This document shows, one piece after another, positions 25,869 through 34,923 of a stretch of DNA of 64,000 nt. A program made the translations under genes and the position numbers. The notes under the pieces are model-generated. The model had not been told where the DNA came from, did not search any database, and saw only the letters and a program-made list of their open reading frames with translations. The stretch comes from Oscillospiraceae bacterium (GTDB lineage: Bacteria; Bacillota; Clostridia; Oscillospirales; Acutalibacteraceae). Where the stretch lies: contig SVPI01000001.1 in NCBI GenBank assembly GCA_015065935.1, positions 124,001 to 188,000 on the forward strand, read 5' to 3'. Position 1 is the stretch's first letter. Every line of letters begins with the position of its first letter.

Positions 25869-25919
25869 CGCCTTTGTAAATATACCCCTGCACTTATTAT
25901 GCGGAGGGAGGGAATGTAA

Positions 25920-26096
25920 ATGAGTCAGGTAAAACTTAAAGAAAACGAGTCACTTGATAACGCACTTCGTCGTTTTAAAAGACAAACCTCTAAGGATGGC
26001 GTTATTCAGGAAGTGCGCAAAAGAGAGCACTATGAGAAGCCCTCTGTAAGGCGCAAGAAGAAGTCGGAAGCCGCCCGTAAGCGCAAGTTCCGCTAG
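25920..26096 (+). CDS. rpsU: 30S ribosomal protein S21
   Basis: 58 residues, the normal size; it was too short for long-ORF calling. The sequence begins [20 protein letters not shown] and ends in the Arg/Lys-rich tail [15 protein letters not shown], both diagnostic. S21 is needed for early initiation on the 30S subunit. The ATG follows GGAGGGAGGG. It has a consensus promoter and a strong hairpin terminator. Confidence 0.97.
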   Translation: MSQVKLKENESLDNALRRFKRQTSKDGVIQEVRKREHYEKPSVRRKKKSEAARKRKFR

Positions 26097-26119
26097 GAAA
26101 TTACTTATTTTAAAAAAGT

Positions 26120-26158
26120 GGCTGCACATGTGTTTTATGTGCAGCCTATTTTTTATTT
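26120..26158 (+). terminator. Terminator between rpsU and yqeG
   Basis: GGCTGCACAT pairs with ATGTGCAGCC around a 7-nt loop, followed by TATTTTTTATTT. It ends 3 bp before the ribosome binding site of yqeG, which has no obvious promoter of its own. Confidence 0.9.
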
Positions 26159-26172
26159 GTGAGGTAAAAACC

Positions 26173-26658
26173 TTGTTGTTAAAACCTAAATTTAAATTTG
26201 ATAAAATAACCGATATTTCTCTTGAGTTTTTAAAGAAAAATAAAATTTCAGCTCTTTTGTTAGATGTTGATAACACACTTTCAACCCACCACGGTCAGCA
26301 GCTCACAGGTGGTCTTGAAGCCTGGCTTGCTGAAATGAAAAGCGGTGGTATAACACTGCTTGTTATTTCAAACAGCAAAGAAAAAAGGGTAAAGCCTTTT
26401 TGTGAGAAAATCGGTCTTTCTTATATAAGTCTTGCTCTAAAACCCCTGCCATTTGGTTTTTTAAGGGCAATAAAAACGGTTAAACTAAAAAGGGAAGGCA
26501 TTGCGATTGTTGGTGACCAAATTTTTACCGACTGCCTTGGCGGAAATTTAGTGGGCATAAAAACAATTTTGCTTAACCCAATTCTTCCTGAAGATGGATT
26601 TTCTTTTAAAATTAGAAGAAAGCTTGAAAAGAAGCTGCTTGAAAAATATAAATTCTAA
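26173..26658 (+). CDS. YqeG-like HAD phosphatase
   Basis: 161 residues from a TTG (26173) with GAGG 8 bp upstream; a start at 26128 would lie within the terminator hairpin. The HAD motif I is LLLDVDNTLS, motif II LVISNS, and motif III/IV IVGDQIFTD. YqeG is close to mitochondrial phosphatidylglycerophosphate phosphatase in fold and its bacterial role is not settled. rpsU lies upstream and endonuclease IV downstream by 14 bp. Confidence 0.85.
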   Translation: MLLKPKFKFDKITDISLEFLKKNKISALLLDVDNTLSTHHGQQLTGGLEAWLAEMKSGGITLLVISNSKEKRVKPFCEKIGLSYISLALKPLPFGFLRAIKTVKLKREGIAIVGDQIFTDCLGGNLVGIKTILLNPILPEDGFSFKIRRKLEKKLLEKYKF

Positions 26659-26672
26659 AGGAGCGTGAAAAA

Positions 26673-27536
26673 ATGTCAGCTAGATTTGGTCCTGCGGGAA
26701 ATTCTGTTTCCTTTACACAAATGGGCTATAAACACAGTTTGCAGGTTCCGGAATATATAGTTAAAATGGAACTTAATGCCTTTGAATACCAGTGCGGCAG
26801 AGGTGTTAATATTGGTCTTGATAAGGCTGCGGCTTTAGGTAAGCTTGCAAGGGAAAAGGATATTGCGCTTTCACTTCACGCCCCTTATTACATTTCAATG
26901 TCCTCGGTTGAGGAGGAAAAGCGGCTTAATTCAATTAAGTATATTTTAGATAGCGCCGCGGCGGTTAACGCAATGGGTGGCAACCGCATTGTGGTGCACA
27001 CAGGCTCCTGTGGTAAAATCAGCCGTGAATATGCTTTAGAGCTTGCCTGTGATACAATGAAAAAGGCGATTTTGGCACTTGATGAAAACGGCCTTGGCAA
27101 TATTCACATTTGCCCCGAAACAATGGGAAAAATTAATCAGCTAGGTGATTTAAACGAGGTTTTGACCCTTTGCGAGCTTGATGAACGCCTTATTCCTTGC
27201 ATTGATTTCGGCCACCTAAACGCCCGCACAGGCGGCACCCTTAAGGAGTATTCCGATTTTGAAAAGATTTTCAGTGAAATTGAAAATCGTTTGGGTTATG
27301 AAAGGCTAAAAACCTTCCACTCCCATTTTTCAAAGATTGAATATACAGTGGGTGGCGAGAAAAAGCACCTCACCTTTGAGGATAATGTTTTCGGTCCCAA
27401 TTTCGAACCTGTTGTTGAACTTATCTTAAAGAAAAACTGTTCACCTACAATAATTTGCGAATCCGATGGCACTCAGGCTGAGGATGCACGTCAAATGAAA
27501 AAATATTACGAAAGGCTGTGCAATGAAAATGATTAA
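26673..27536 (+). CDS. Endonuclease IV family apurinic/apyrimidinic endonuclease
   Basis: 287 residues, a TIM barrel. Zinc-site pieces of the AP endonuclease 2 family are visible: LHAPYY, VVHTGS, CPETMGK, CIDFGHLNAR, HSHFSK and CESDG. It nicks DNA at abasic sites. The start is fixed by AAAGGAGCGTGAAAAA. The end overlaps aroQ by 14 bp. It is more divergent than E. coli Nfo, so a related sugar-isomerase-like function cannot be excluded. Confidence 0.8.
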   Translation: MSARFGPAGNSVSFTQMGYKHSLQVPEYIVKMELNAFEYQCGRGVNIGLDKAAALGKLAREKDIALSLHAPYYISMSSVEEEKRLNSIKYILDSAAAVNAMGGNRIVVHTGSCGKISREYALELACDTMKKAILALDENGLGNIHICPETMGKINQLGDLNEVLTLCELDERLIPCIDFGHLNARTGGTLKEYSDFEKIFSEIENRLGYERLKTFHSHFSKIEYTVGGEKKHLTFEDNVFGPNFEPVVELILKKNCSPTIICESDGTQAEDARQMKKYYERLCNEND

Positions 27537-27972
27537 TTCAAAAATTCTTGTAATAAACGGTCCTAACCTTAATATGTTGGGTCTTCGTGAGCCCACAATT
27601 TATGGTAGCAAAACGCTTAGCGATATTAATTCAAATATCCAAAGCTATGCCAGCGCTATGAAACTTACCTGTGATTTCTTTCAGTCAAACTGTGAGGGAG
27701 AAATTATTGATAAGATTCAAAGTGTGCAAATGGGCTATGCAGGCTGTATTATAAATGCAGGTGCCTACACACACTATAGTTATGCTATAAGAGATGCTAT
27801 TGCTTCGGTTGACAAGCCTTTCATTGAGGTGCATATGTCCAATGTTCACGCTCGTGAGGAATTCAGACATACCTCGGTTATAAGCCCTGTTTGCAAGGGA
27901 GTTATAGCGGGCTTTGGCGCGTCAAGCTATCTTTTAGCAGTAAGCGCAATGCGCGATTTAATCAAACTTTAA
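27523..27972 (+). CDS. aroQ: 3-dehydroquinate dehydratase, type II
   Basis: 149 residues. Type II signatures are INGPNLNMLGLREPTIYG (catalytic Arg and Tyr in the flexible loop), NAGAYTHYSYAIRDAI and EVHMSNVHAREEFRH (catalytic His). It carries out the third step of the shikimate pathway. Two closely spaced ATGs (27523, 27529) are possible; the first overlaps the end of the endonuclease IV gene. No other shikimate gene is in the window. Confidence 0.96.
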   Translation: MKMINSKILVINGPNLNMLGLREPTIYGSKTLSDINSNIQSYASAMKLTCDFFQSNCEGEIIDKIQSVQMGYAGCIINAGAYTHYSYAIRDAIASVDKPFIEVHMSNVHAREEFRHTSVISPVCKGVIAGFGASSYLLAVSAMRDLIKL

Positions 27973-27975
27973 CTA

Positions 27976-28004
27976 TTGACAAAGTTTAGTAAATAATTTA
28001 TAAT
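27976..28004 (+). promoter_or_regulatory. Consensus sigma-A promoter of efp
   Basis: Perfect TTGACA (27976-27981), a 17-bp spacer and perfect TATAAT (27999-28004), 67 bp before efp. This matches the expected high expression. Confidence 0.9.
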
Positions 28005-28071
28005 TTATAGGTAATATTTTGCAGTAAACCGTGTTTGCTGCACAGGCTTAAAAATTTGGAGGAGTTAAATT

Positions 28072-28629
28072 ATGGTAAGTGCTGGCGATTTTAGAAATGG
28101 TGTAACCTTTGAAATGGATGGTAAGGTTTACCAGATTATTGAATTTCAACACGTTAAACCGGGTAAAGGCGCAGCTTTCGTTCGTGCTAAAATCCGTAAT
28201 GTAATTGAGGGCACCGTTCTTGAGCGCACCTTCAACCCCAATGAAAAATATCCCACCGCTTTTGTTGAGAGAAAGGATATGGAGTATTCCTACAGTGATG
28301 AGGGTCTTTACTATTTTATGGACCCCGAATCCTACGAGCTTGTTCCTGTTGGTGCTGATGACCTTGGCGACAACTTCAAGTTTGTAAAAGAAAATATGGT
28401 TTGTAAAATTCTTTCCTACAAGGGCAAAGTGTTCGGCGTTGAACCCCCCACATTTGTTGAACTTGAGGTTACCGAGACCGACCCCGGCTTTAAAGGTGAC
28501 ACCGCAACAAATGCAACAAAGCCTGCAACACTTGAAACAGGTGCAGAAATTCGTGTCCCCCTGTTCATTAATGAAGGCGATATGATTCGTATTGACACCC
28601 GCACCGGTGAATATATGGAGCGCGCATAA
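28072..28629 (+). CDS. efp: Translation elongation factor P
   Basis: 185 residues in three beta-barrel domains. The tip loop [12 protein letters not shown] places Lys32 at the residue modified in many bacteria. YMERA ends the protein, as is typical. EF-P rescues ribosomes stalled at polyproline. The start follows TTGGAGGAGTTAAATT. The next gene, a CD1247-like protein 23 bp away, is a common clostridial neighbour of efp. Confidence 0.98.
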   Translation: MVSAGDFRNGVTFEMDGKVYQIIEFQHVKPGKGAAFVRAKIRNVIEGTVLERTFNPNEKYPTAFVERKDMEYSYSDEGLYYFMDPESYELVPVGADDLGDNFKFVKENMVCKILSYKGKVFGVEPPTFVELEVTETDPGFKGDTATNATKPATLETGAEIRVPLFINEGDMIRIDTRTGEYMERA

Positions 28630-28652
28630 GAAATAATTGGAGGTAAATAACA

Positions 28653-29093
28653 ATGACTATTGGTGAAAAAGTTTCTTATATAAAGGGTCTCGCTGAAGGT
28701 CTTGGCCTTGAAAGCGACACTAAAGAAGGCAAAATTTTAAACGCAATTATCGATTTACTTGGTGATATTTCCGAAGAAATCGACTGCATTGAAGAGGATT
28801 ATGCCGAGCTTTGCGAGCAGGTTGATGCTGTAGATGAGGACCTTTCCGCTGTTGAAGATTTCATCTATGAAGATGATGACGATTGCGACTGTGACTGCGA
28901 TTGCTGTGACTGTGAGGATGACGATGACCTTTATGAGGTTGAGTGCCCCAAGTGCCACGACATTATCTATCTTGATGGCGAAATGCTTGAAGAAGAGGGA
29001 ATTACCTGCCCCAACTGCGGTACTGACCTTGAGTTTGACTTCGATGGCTGTGACTGCGATTGCTGTGATTGCGGCTGCGAGGACGAAGAATAA
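28653..29093 (+). CDS. CD1247-like protein with zinc ribbon and Cys-Asp clusters
   Basis: 146 residues. The N-terminal helical domain (GEKVSYIKGLAEGLGL, about 1-70) matches the CD1247 N-terminal domain found beside efp in Clostridia. A linker of alternating Asp and Cys follows (about residues 75-90), then a zinc ribbon with CPKC and CPNC pairs, then a second Cys-Asp cluster at the C-terminus. The protein is extremely acidic and about one residue in eight is Cys, suggesting metal binding. Function unknown. It shares a transcript with efp and ends at a terminator. Confidence 0.8.
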   Translation: MTIGEKVSYIKGLAEGLGLESDTKEGKILNAIIDLLGDISEEIDCIEEDYAELCEQVDAVDEDLSAVEDFIYEDDDDCDCDCDCCDCEDDDDLYEVECPKCHDIIYLDGEMLEEEGITCPNCGTDLEFDFDGCDCDCCDCGCEDEE

Positions 29094-29108
29094 TTTTACT
29101 GCATTTTT

Positions 29109-29140
29109 AAAGGGCGTACCACGGTGCGCCCTTTTTTAAT
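29109..29140 (+). terminator. Terminator of the efp unit
   Basis: AAGGGCG pairs with CGCCCTT with further inner pairs and is followed by TTTT. Confidence 0.75.
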
Positions 29141-29160
29141 ACTATTTAAACGGTGATTTT

Positions 29161-29904
29161 ATGGTTGACTTAAAATCTGAAATTGAATTTGCACCCATAT
29201 TGGAAACGGTAAGTAGCGATGCTGTGCCTGTTATTATTGCGGCGGCGGGAAGCTCTAGCCGTATGCAGGGTATTTCAAAGATGTTTGAGCCCCTTCTTGG
29301 GGTTCCTGTTGTTATTCACACACTGCGTGCATTTGAAAAAAGCCCATTAATCAGCAATATTGTTCTTGTGACCAAAAGCGAGGATATTTTAAGGCTTCAG
29401 CTTCTTGTTGATGAATATGGTATTTCTAAGGTTACCGATATTGTATGCGGCGGGGATAATCGGCAGGAGTCGGTTAAAAACGGTCTTTCGGTAATTGATA
29501 AGAGTGCACAAAGCGTTATCATTCACGATGGTGCAAGACCCCTTGTTAGCCAGCGTGTTATTGAGGGCGTTGTATGTGCGCTAAAGGAAAACAAATGTGT
29601 AGTTTGTGCTGTTAAATCAAAGGATACCATTAAGGAAATCGGTGATGATGGTTTCGTTGTTAAAACCCTTAATCGTGACCGACTTATTAGTGTTCAAACA
29701 CCTCAGGGTGTGAGAATTTCTGATTATACCGAGGCGCTATCTTTTGCCGATACATCAAGCTTTACCGATGATGCTTCTATTATGGAAAGCATTGGCATTA
29801 AAACCTTTGTTACCGAGGGCGATTATAAAAATATTAAAATCACCACAAGAGAGGATTTAAAGGTAGCAGAGGAGTATCTTAAAGAGGGAGGGGAAGTATT
29901 ATGA
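29161..29904 (+). CDS. ispD: 2-C-methyl-D-erythritol 4-phosphate cytidylyltransferase
   Basis: 247 residues with an N-terminal extension of about 22 residues before the nucleotide-binding loop AAAGSSSRM (27-35). HDGARPLV and VQTPQGVR are further family boxes. IspD makes CDP-methylerythritol in the non-mevalonate isoprenoid pathway. The usual PKQ after the loop is altered to SKMFEPL, but the key Lys is kept. It overlaps ispF by 4 bp; the two enzymes act two steps apart. Confidence 0.93.
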   Translation: MVDLKSEIEFAPILETVSSDAVPVIIAAAGSSSRMQGISKMFEPLLGVPVVIHTLRAFEKSPLISNIVLVTKSEDILRLQLLVDEYGISKVTDIVCGGDNRQESVKNGLSVIDKSAQSVIIHDGARPLVSQRVIEGVVCALKENKCVVCAVKSKDTIKEIGDDGFVVKTLNRDRLISVQTPQGVRISDYTEALSFADTSSFTDDASIMESIGIKTFVTEGDYKNIKITTREDLKVAEEYLKEGGEVL

Positions 29905-30368
29905 GAATCGGACACGGCTATGATGTTCACCGTTTAACCGAAAACCGCAAGCTTATTTTAGGCGGTGTGGAAATCCCCTTTGAACTAGGCCTACTTGGTC
30001 ATTCTGATGCCGATGTGCTTATTCACGCCATTTGTGATGCGCTTTTGGGCGCTGCAGCACTTGGTGATATTGGAAAACACTTTCCCGATACCAGCGATAA
30101 ATTTTTAAACATTGATAGCCGAATTCTTTTAAGACAGGTTCGTTCGCTCCTTAAAGAAAAGGGCTATAAGATTATTAACCTTGATGCAACCGTTATTGCT
30201 CAAAAGCCAAAGCTTGCCCCTTTTATAAAGCAAATGAGGGCGAATATTGCCGCGGATTTGGAGATTGATAATACTTGCGTAAATGTTAAAGCAACTACAG
30301 AGGAAAAACTCGGCTTTACAGGAAACCTTGAGGGTATTAGTGCTCACTGTGTTGCGCTGATTGATTAA
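29901..30368 (+). CDS. ispF: 2-C-methyl-D-erythritol 2,4-cyclodiphosphate synthase
   Basis: 155 residues, the usual size. Metal ligands Asp8, His10 and His42 are seen in GHGYDVHRL and [23 protein letters not shown] near the C-terminus is the other signature. It forms the cyclic diphosphate intermediate of isoprenoid synthesis. The start overlaps the ispD stop (ATGA) and has GGGAGGGGAAGT upstream. Confidence 0.97.
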   Translation: MRIGHGYDVHRLTENRKLILGGVEIPFELGLLGHSDADVLIHAICDALLGAAALGDIGKHFPDTSDKFLNIDSRILLRQVRSLLKEKGYKIINLDATVIAQKPKLAPFIKQMRANIAADLEIDNTCVNVKATTEEKLGFTGNLEGISAHCVALID

Positions 30369-30422
30369 TTCTATCATAAACTGCTGCTTTTAATCATAAT
30401 TTGATTTAAGGGGTGGCGGTTT

Positions 30423-30848
30423 TTGAAGGTTTATTTTATGCTTAGCCGTAACGGCTTTATTGCAATAATTTCTGCGGTTGTGCTGGCTTTTTTGCTTTTA
30501 GGCACACTTAAAATCGCCGTTATTCCCGAAATAAGGGATGGCATCACAAACGAAAGCCGCGTAAATTATCTTTTGTCCTTAGGCCATAAGGTGTCTGAAA
30601 CGCCTGTTTCTTTTAAAGAAACTGTTGTGCCAAACAGCTATGGCGCGGAATATGAGAAATATTTATCTTTGCAGACAAAATCGGGATTTCCTTTGTCCGA
30701 TTACAAGGGTAATTCGGTGCAAATTTATGAATACGAGGATGACCTTAATAATAGAATCACATTGATTGTTGCCGATGGCAAAATAATTGGCGGCCATATT
30801 TGCAGTGCCGAAGTTAATGAAATTAAACCACTCCAAATTAAGGGATAG
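30423..30848 (+). CDS. Membrane-anchored DUF4830 protein
   Basis: 141 residues from the TTG at 30423, which has GGGGTGGCGG close upstream; an ATG 15 bp later is also possible. A hydrophobic anchor (about residues 10-31) is followed by a small outer domain: NYLLSLGHKV, then PNSYGAEYEKYLSLQTKSGFPLSDYKG and YEYE. This order matches DUF4830, a clostridial family of unknown function. It lies between ispF and a pseudouridine synthase with a 4-bp gap to the latter. Confidence 0.75.
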   Translation: MKVYFMLSRNGFIAIISAVVLAFLLLGTLKIAVIPEIRDGITNESRVNYLLSLGHKVSETPVSFKETVVPNSYGAEYEKYLSLQTKSGFPLSDYKGNSVQIYEYEDDLNNRITLIVADGKIIGGHICSAEVNEIKPLQIKG

Positions 30849-30852
30849 TTAA

Positions 30853-31557
30853 ATGGAAACAATAAGAATTGATAAAATGCTTTCAAACGTGACAAATATT
30901 TCCCGTAGCGAAATTAAGCGCTTTATAAAAAGGGGAGAGGTCACCGTTAACGGTAGAGTAGTTAAAACGGCGGATGAAAAAATTGACCCCGAAAGCAGTG
31001 AGGTTAAGCTTAAAGGACAAACCATTGGTTATGATGAATTTGTTTATATAATGCTTAATAAGCCCAAGGGAATTTTAAGTGCATCAAATGATAAGAGCAG
31101 AAAAACCGTTGTTGATTTGGTGCCGGATTATATGAAGCGGCAAAAGCTTTTTCCTGTGGGCAGACTCGATAAGGACACAACAGGACTTATCATAATAACC
31201 AACGATGGGGAATATGCTCACAAAATAATTTCACCTAAAAATAAAACAGGAAAGGTTTATATTGCCCGCCTTGATGGGGAGTTAAAAGAAGACCTTATAT
31301 CTGAATTTAAAAATGGCGTTGTCCTTGCAGATGGCACCAAATGCCGACCCGCAAACCTTGAAATTTTAGAAAGCAATGTTGCGCGGCTTACCCTCTTTGA
31401 TGGAAAATATCACGAGGTTAAAAGAATGTTCGGCGTTTTCGGCCTTGGTGTTAACGAGCTGCACAGGCAGGCTATAGGAAAGCTTATTTTGCCCGAAACG
31501 CTTAAAAGCGGCGAGTGCATTCTTATGAGCGCTAAGGATGTTGAAAAGACGCTCTAA
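30853..31557 (+). CDS. RsuA-family pseudouridine synthase
   Basis: 234 residues. An S4 RNA-binding domain (about 1-60) with RSEIKRFIKRGEVTVNGR precedes the catalytic domain with the family box PVGRLDKDTTGLIIITNDG, whose Asp is the nucleophile. YHEVKRMFG is the second conserved box. RsuA-type enzymes modify U516 of 16S rRNA; related ones act on 23S rRNA, so the exact site is open. The start follows the DUF4830 stop by 4 bp. Confidence 0.9.
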   Translation: METIRIDKMLSNVTNISRSEIKRFIKRGEVTVNGRVVKTADEKIDPESSEVKLKGQTIGYDEFVYIMLNKPKGILSASNDKSRKTVVDLVPDYMKRQKLFPVGRLDKDTTGLIIITNDGEYAHKIISPKNKTGKVYIARLDGELKEDLISEFKNGVVLADGTKCRPANLEILESNVARLTLFDGKYHEVKRMFGVFGLGVNELHRQAIGKLILPETLKSGECILMSAKDVEKTL

Positions 31558-31657
31558 CAGGGAATAATTCGCATTTTCTTAATAACACTTGGACAATTTT
31601 AACAAAATCGGTAAAAAAGTTTGGCTAATCTTGATTATAGTAATTTTAAAACAAGTT

Positions 31658-31666
31658 TGGTATAAT
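31658..31666 (+). promoter_or_regulatory. Extended -10 promoter of the sugar-ABC ATPase gene
   Basis: TGGTATAAT with a weak -35 region (TAGTAA at 17 bp); 40 bp before the start codon. Confidence 0.55.
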
Positions 31667-31706
31667 ACTATATGGATTTTTATTTGTCATAGGAGGTTAA
31701 ATTTAC

Positions 31707-32849
31707 ATGGCAAGTTTATCACTTAAAAATGTATACAAAAAGTATCCCGGCGGCGTTATCGCTGTTTCTGATTTCAACCTTGAAATCAAGGATAAGGAAT
31801 TCATCATTCTTGTTGGTCCTTCCGGCTGCGGTAAGTCTACAACCCTTCGTATGGTTGCAGGTCTTGAAGAAATTTCCGAAGGTGAAATTTACATTGGCGA
31901 CCGCCTTGTTAACGACGTTGCTCCGAAAGACCGCGACATCGCAATGGTTTTCCAGAACTACGCTCTTTATCCCCACATGACCGTTTTTGACAATATGGCA
32001 TTCGGTCTTAAGCTCCGCAAAACTCCCAAGGAGGAAATCAAGCGCCGCGTTGAAGAGGCTGCTCGCATTCTTGACATTGAGCATCTTCTCGAGCGTAAGC
32101 CTAAGGCTTTGTCCGGTGGTCAGCGCCAGCGTGTTGCTCTCGGTCGTGCTATCGTTCGTGAGCCTAAGGTATTCTTACTTGATGAGCCTCTTTCAAACCT
32201 TGATGCTAAGCTTCGTGCACAAATGCGTACCGAGATTTCTAAGCTCCATCAGCGTCTTGGAACAACATTTATCTATGTTACCCATGACCAGACCGAAGCT
32301 ATGACAATGGGTACTCGTATCGTTGTTATGAAGAGTGGTCTTATCCAGCAGGTTGATACACCTAATAATCTTTACAGATATCCTTGCAACCTCTTCGTTG
32401 CAGGCTTTATCGGTTCTCCTCAGATGAACTTCATCGAGTGCAAACTCTTAGAGGAAGACGGAAAGTATTTTGTTGAATTTGGTTCTGAAGACACCAAGAC
32501 CCGCGCAGGTATCAAATACCGCATCGCTCTTCCTGAGTCTAAGAACAAGAAGGATTGCCTCAAGCCTTACATTGATAAGGAAATCATTATGGGTATCCGC
32601 CCTGAAGATGTTCACGATGAGCCCGCTCTTATCGAGGCTAACTCCGATGGCATCGTTGAGGCAGACGTTGAAGTTACCGAGCTTATGGGTGCTGAAACCT
32701 ACCTTTACATGAACTGCGAAGGTCAGGCCATTAACGCACGCGTTAGCCCCAACTCCACCGCACGCCCCGGTGATAAGATTAAAATCGCTATCGAAACCGC
32801 AAAGATTCATCTTTTCGACAAGGATACCGAGCTTACTATCACCAACTAA
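31707..32849 (+). CDS. MsmK/UgpC-type ABC transporter ATPase
   Basis: 380 residues. Walker [10 protein letters not shown] (37-45), signature LSGGQ (135-139) and Walker B VFLLDE (155-160) are followed by the C-terminal regulatory OB domain (about 240-380) typical of sugar-importer ATPases. Such ATPases pair with carbohydrate permeases and in Gram-positives one copy often serves several importers; here no permease or binding protein is adjacent, which fits a shared subunit. Its regular codon choice resembles rplS and efp. The start follows AGGAGGTTAAATTTAC. Confidence 0.93.
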   Translation: MASLSLKNVYKKYPGGVIAVSDFNLEIKDKEFIILVGPSGCGKSTTLRMVAGLEEISEGEIYIGDRLVNDVAPKDRDIAMVFQNYALYPHMTVFDNMAFGLKLRKTPKEEIKRRVEEAARILDIEHLLERKPKALSGGQRQRVALGRAIVREPKVFLLDEPLSNLDAKLRAQMRTEISKLHQRLGTTFIYVTHDQTEAMTMGTRIVVMKSGLIQQVDTPNNLYRYPCNLFVAGFIGSPQMNFIECKLLEEDGKYFVEFGSEDTKTRAGIKYRIALPESKNKKDCLKPYIDKEIIMGIRPEDVHDEPALIEANSDGIVEADVEVTELMGAETYLYMNCEGQAINARVSPNSTARPGDKIKIAIETAKIHLFDKDTELTITN

Positions 32850-32862
32850 TTGTGAATTGTTT

Positions 32863-32900
32863 AAAACGGCAAAGCATTGCTTTGCCGTTTTTCTTTTTTT
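32863..32900 (+). terminator. Terminator after the ABC ATPase gene
   Basis: AAACGGCAAAGC pairs with GCTTTGCCGTTT around a 3-nt loop, followed by TTCTTTTTTT. Confidence 0.9.
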
Positions 32901-32914
32901 ATATGTTTTTACTA

Positions 32915-32943
32915 TTGACAAAGATTGTATAATTGTATACAAT
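32915..32943 (+). promoter_or_regulatory. Promoter of the acn-icd-gntR operon
   Basis: Perfect TTGACA (32915-32920), 17 bp and TACAAT (32938-32943), 51 bp before acn. The palindrome described separately covers the spacer and the -10. Confidence 0.85.
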
Positions 32944-32949
32944 TATACA
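32926..32949. promoter_or_regulatory. Perfect 24-bp palindromic operator on the acn promoter
   Basis: All 12 base pairs of the dyad match. The centre is TTGTATACAA, close to sites bound by FadR-type GntR regulators, flanked on both sides by matching AT-rich arms. It overlaps the -10 hexamer, so binding should repress. The GntR gene at the end of this operon is the obvious candidate ligand (inference). Confidence 0.8.
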
Positions 32950-32994
32950 TGATGCCGCACAGGCAAAAAGATTCCAGGTTAAGAGGTACAAAAA

Positions 32995-34917
32995 ATGGGA
33001 ATGAATCTAACACAAAAAATTATTAAAAGCCACCTTGTTGAAGGTGAGATGATTGCGGGAGAGCAAATTGGTATTAAAATTGACCAAACACTCACCCAGG
33101 ATTCCACCGGCACAATGGCTTATTTACAGCTTGAGGCAATGGAAATCGGGCAGGTTAAAACCCTGCGTTCGGTTGCTTACATTGACCACAATATGCTTCA
33201 GCAAAGCTTTGAAAATGCCGATGACCATAAGTATATTCAAACCGTTGCCGATAAGCACGGAATTTACTTTTCAAAACCCGGTAACGGCATTTGCCACCAG
33301 GTGCATTTAGAGCGCTTTGGTATTCCGGGTCAAACCCTGCTGGGCTCTGACAGCCACACCCCAACAGGCGGCGGAATTGGTATGCTTGCAATGGGTGCAG
33401 GCGGTCTTGATGTTGCTGTTGCAATGGGTGGCGGAACCTATTATATGAATATGCCCAAGGTTTTAAAGGTTGAACTAACAGGCGCTTTAAAACCCTTTGT
33501 AACCGCTAAGGATGTTATTTTAGAGGTGCTTCGCGTTTTAAGTGTTAAGGGCGGCGTTGGCAAGGTTATTGAGTATTGTGGCGAAGGCGTTAAAACCTTA
33601 AGTGTTCCTGAAAGAGCAACCATTACAAATATGGGTGCAGAATTAGGCGCTACAACCTCAATTTTCCCTACCGATGAAACCACCCTTTCCTTCCTTAAAG
33701 CGCAGGATAGGGAAAAGGATTTTACCCTTTTAACAGCCGATGCTGATGCTACCTATGATGAGGAAATTACTGTTGATTTATCAAGTCTTGAGCCTTTAAC
33801 AGCACTTCCCCACAGCCCCGATAATGTTAAAAAGGTTAAGGATGTTAAGGGTGTTAAGGTTGACCAGGTTATGATTGGTAGTTGCACCAACAGTTCTTAC
33901 CTTGATATGATGAAGGTTGCCCGCATTTTAAAGGGTAAAACCGTTCCGCCTCACGTTAGTCTTGTTATTGCCCCCGGCTCAAAGCAGGTGCTTAATATGA
34001 TTGCGCGAAACGGTGCTCTTGCTGATATGATTGATGCAGGTGCCAGAATTCTTGAATCGGGCTGCGGTCCCTGTATTGGTATGGGTCAGGCCCCCGCTAG
34101 TGATGCGGTTTCCCTTCGTACAATTAACCGTAATTTCAAGGGTCGTTGCGGTACAACCTCGGCAGGTGTTTACATTGTAAGCCCCGAAACTGCCGCTGTA
34201 AGCGCACTGGAAGGCTTTTTAACTGACCCCAGAACTTATGCCGATAAGGTTGATTTGAGCGTTCAAATGCCCGAAAAATTCGAAATTAACGATAATATGA
34301 TTGTTTCTCCCAGCAAAACTCCCGATGAGGTTGAGGTTATTAAGGGCCCCAACATTAAACCTTTCCCCGTAAATGTTGCAACACCCGAAAAAATTGAGGG
34401 AATTGCCCTTATTAAGGTTGAGGATAACATCACTACCGACCACATTATGCCCTCAAACGCAAAACTGCTTCCTTTCCGTTCAAATATTCCTCATTTATCG
34501 GATTATTGTTTGACCCCCTGCGACCCTGAATTCCCGGCACGTGCTAAAGCAAACGGCGGCGGATTTATCGTAGGTGGAGAAAACTATGGTCAGGGCTCCA
34601 GCCGCGAGCATGCAGCGCTTGTGCCGCTCTACCTCGGCGTTAAGGCAGTGCTTGCAAAGAGCTTTGCAAGAATTCACAAGGCAAACCTTATAAATTCAGG
34701 TATTTTACCCCTTGTTTTTGCAAACCCTGCCGACTATGATACAATTTCCGCCGATGATAAAATTGTTATTGAAAATGCCGTAGAGCAGGTTAAATCAGGC
34801 AAGGTTACCGTTTTGGTTAACGGAAAAGAAATTAATATGATTATTGAGCTTACCGATAAAGAACAAGAGGTTCTTTTAGCAGGCGGTAAGATTAACTCAA
34901 TAAAGATGAAAGGATAG
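32995..34917 (+). CDS. Aconitate hydratase
   Basis: 640 residues, the shorter aconitase form common in Clostridia and Archaea. Residues of the [4Fe-4S] site are visible in IGSCTNSSYLDM and ESGCGPCIGMGQAP; SDSHTPTGGGIGML and the swivel-domain GGENYGQGSSREHAAL hold substrate residues. It isomerises citrate to isocitrate. The next gene, 6 bp on, is isocitrate dehydrogenase, so the pair leads to 2-oxoglutarate for glutamate synthesis. Citrate synthase is not in the window. Homoaconitase activity cannot be ruled out by sequence. Confidence 0.93.
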   Translation: MGMNLTQKIIKSHLVEGEMIAGEQIGIKIDQTLTQDSTGTMAYLQLEAMEIGQVKTLRSVAYIDHNMLQQSFENADDHKYIQTVADKHGIYFSKPGNGICHQVHLERFGIPGQTLLGSDSHTPTGGGIGMLAMGAGGLDVAVAMGGGTYYMNMPKVLKVELTGALKPFVTAKDVILEVLRVLSVKGGVGKVIEYCGEGVKTLSVPERATITNMGAELGATTSIFPTDETTLSFLKAQDREKDFTLLTADADATYDEEITVDLSSLEPLTALPHSPDNVKKVKDVKGVKVDQVMIGSCTNSSYLDMMKVARILKGKTVPPHVSLVIAPGSKQVLNMIARNGALADMIDAGARILESGCGPCIGMGQAPASDAVSLRTINRNFKGRCGTTSAGVYIVSPETAAVSALEGFLTDPRTYADKVDLSVQMPEKFEINDNMIVSPSKTPDEVEVIKGPNIKPFPVNVATPEKIEGIALIKVEDNITTDHIMPSNAKLLPFRSNIPHLSDYCLTPCDPEFPARAKANGGGFIVGGENYGQGSSREHAALVPLYLGVKAVLAKSFARIHKANLINSGILPLVFANPADYDTISADDKIVIENAVEQVKSGKVTVLVNGKEINMIIELTDKEQEVLLAGGKINSIKMKG

Positions 34918-34923
34918 TTAAAA

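Noticed and set aside
28048..28653. 201-codon minus-strand frame opposite efp
   Set aside because: efp is unmistakable on the other strand; the frame is a shadow of its codon bias.
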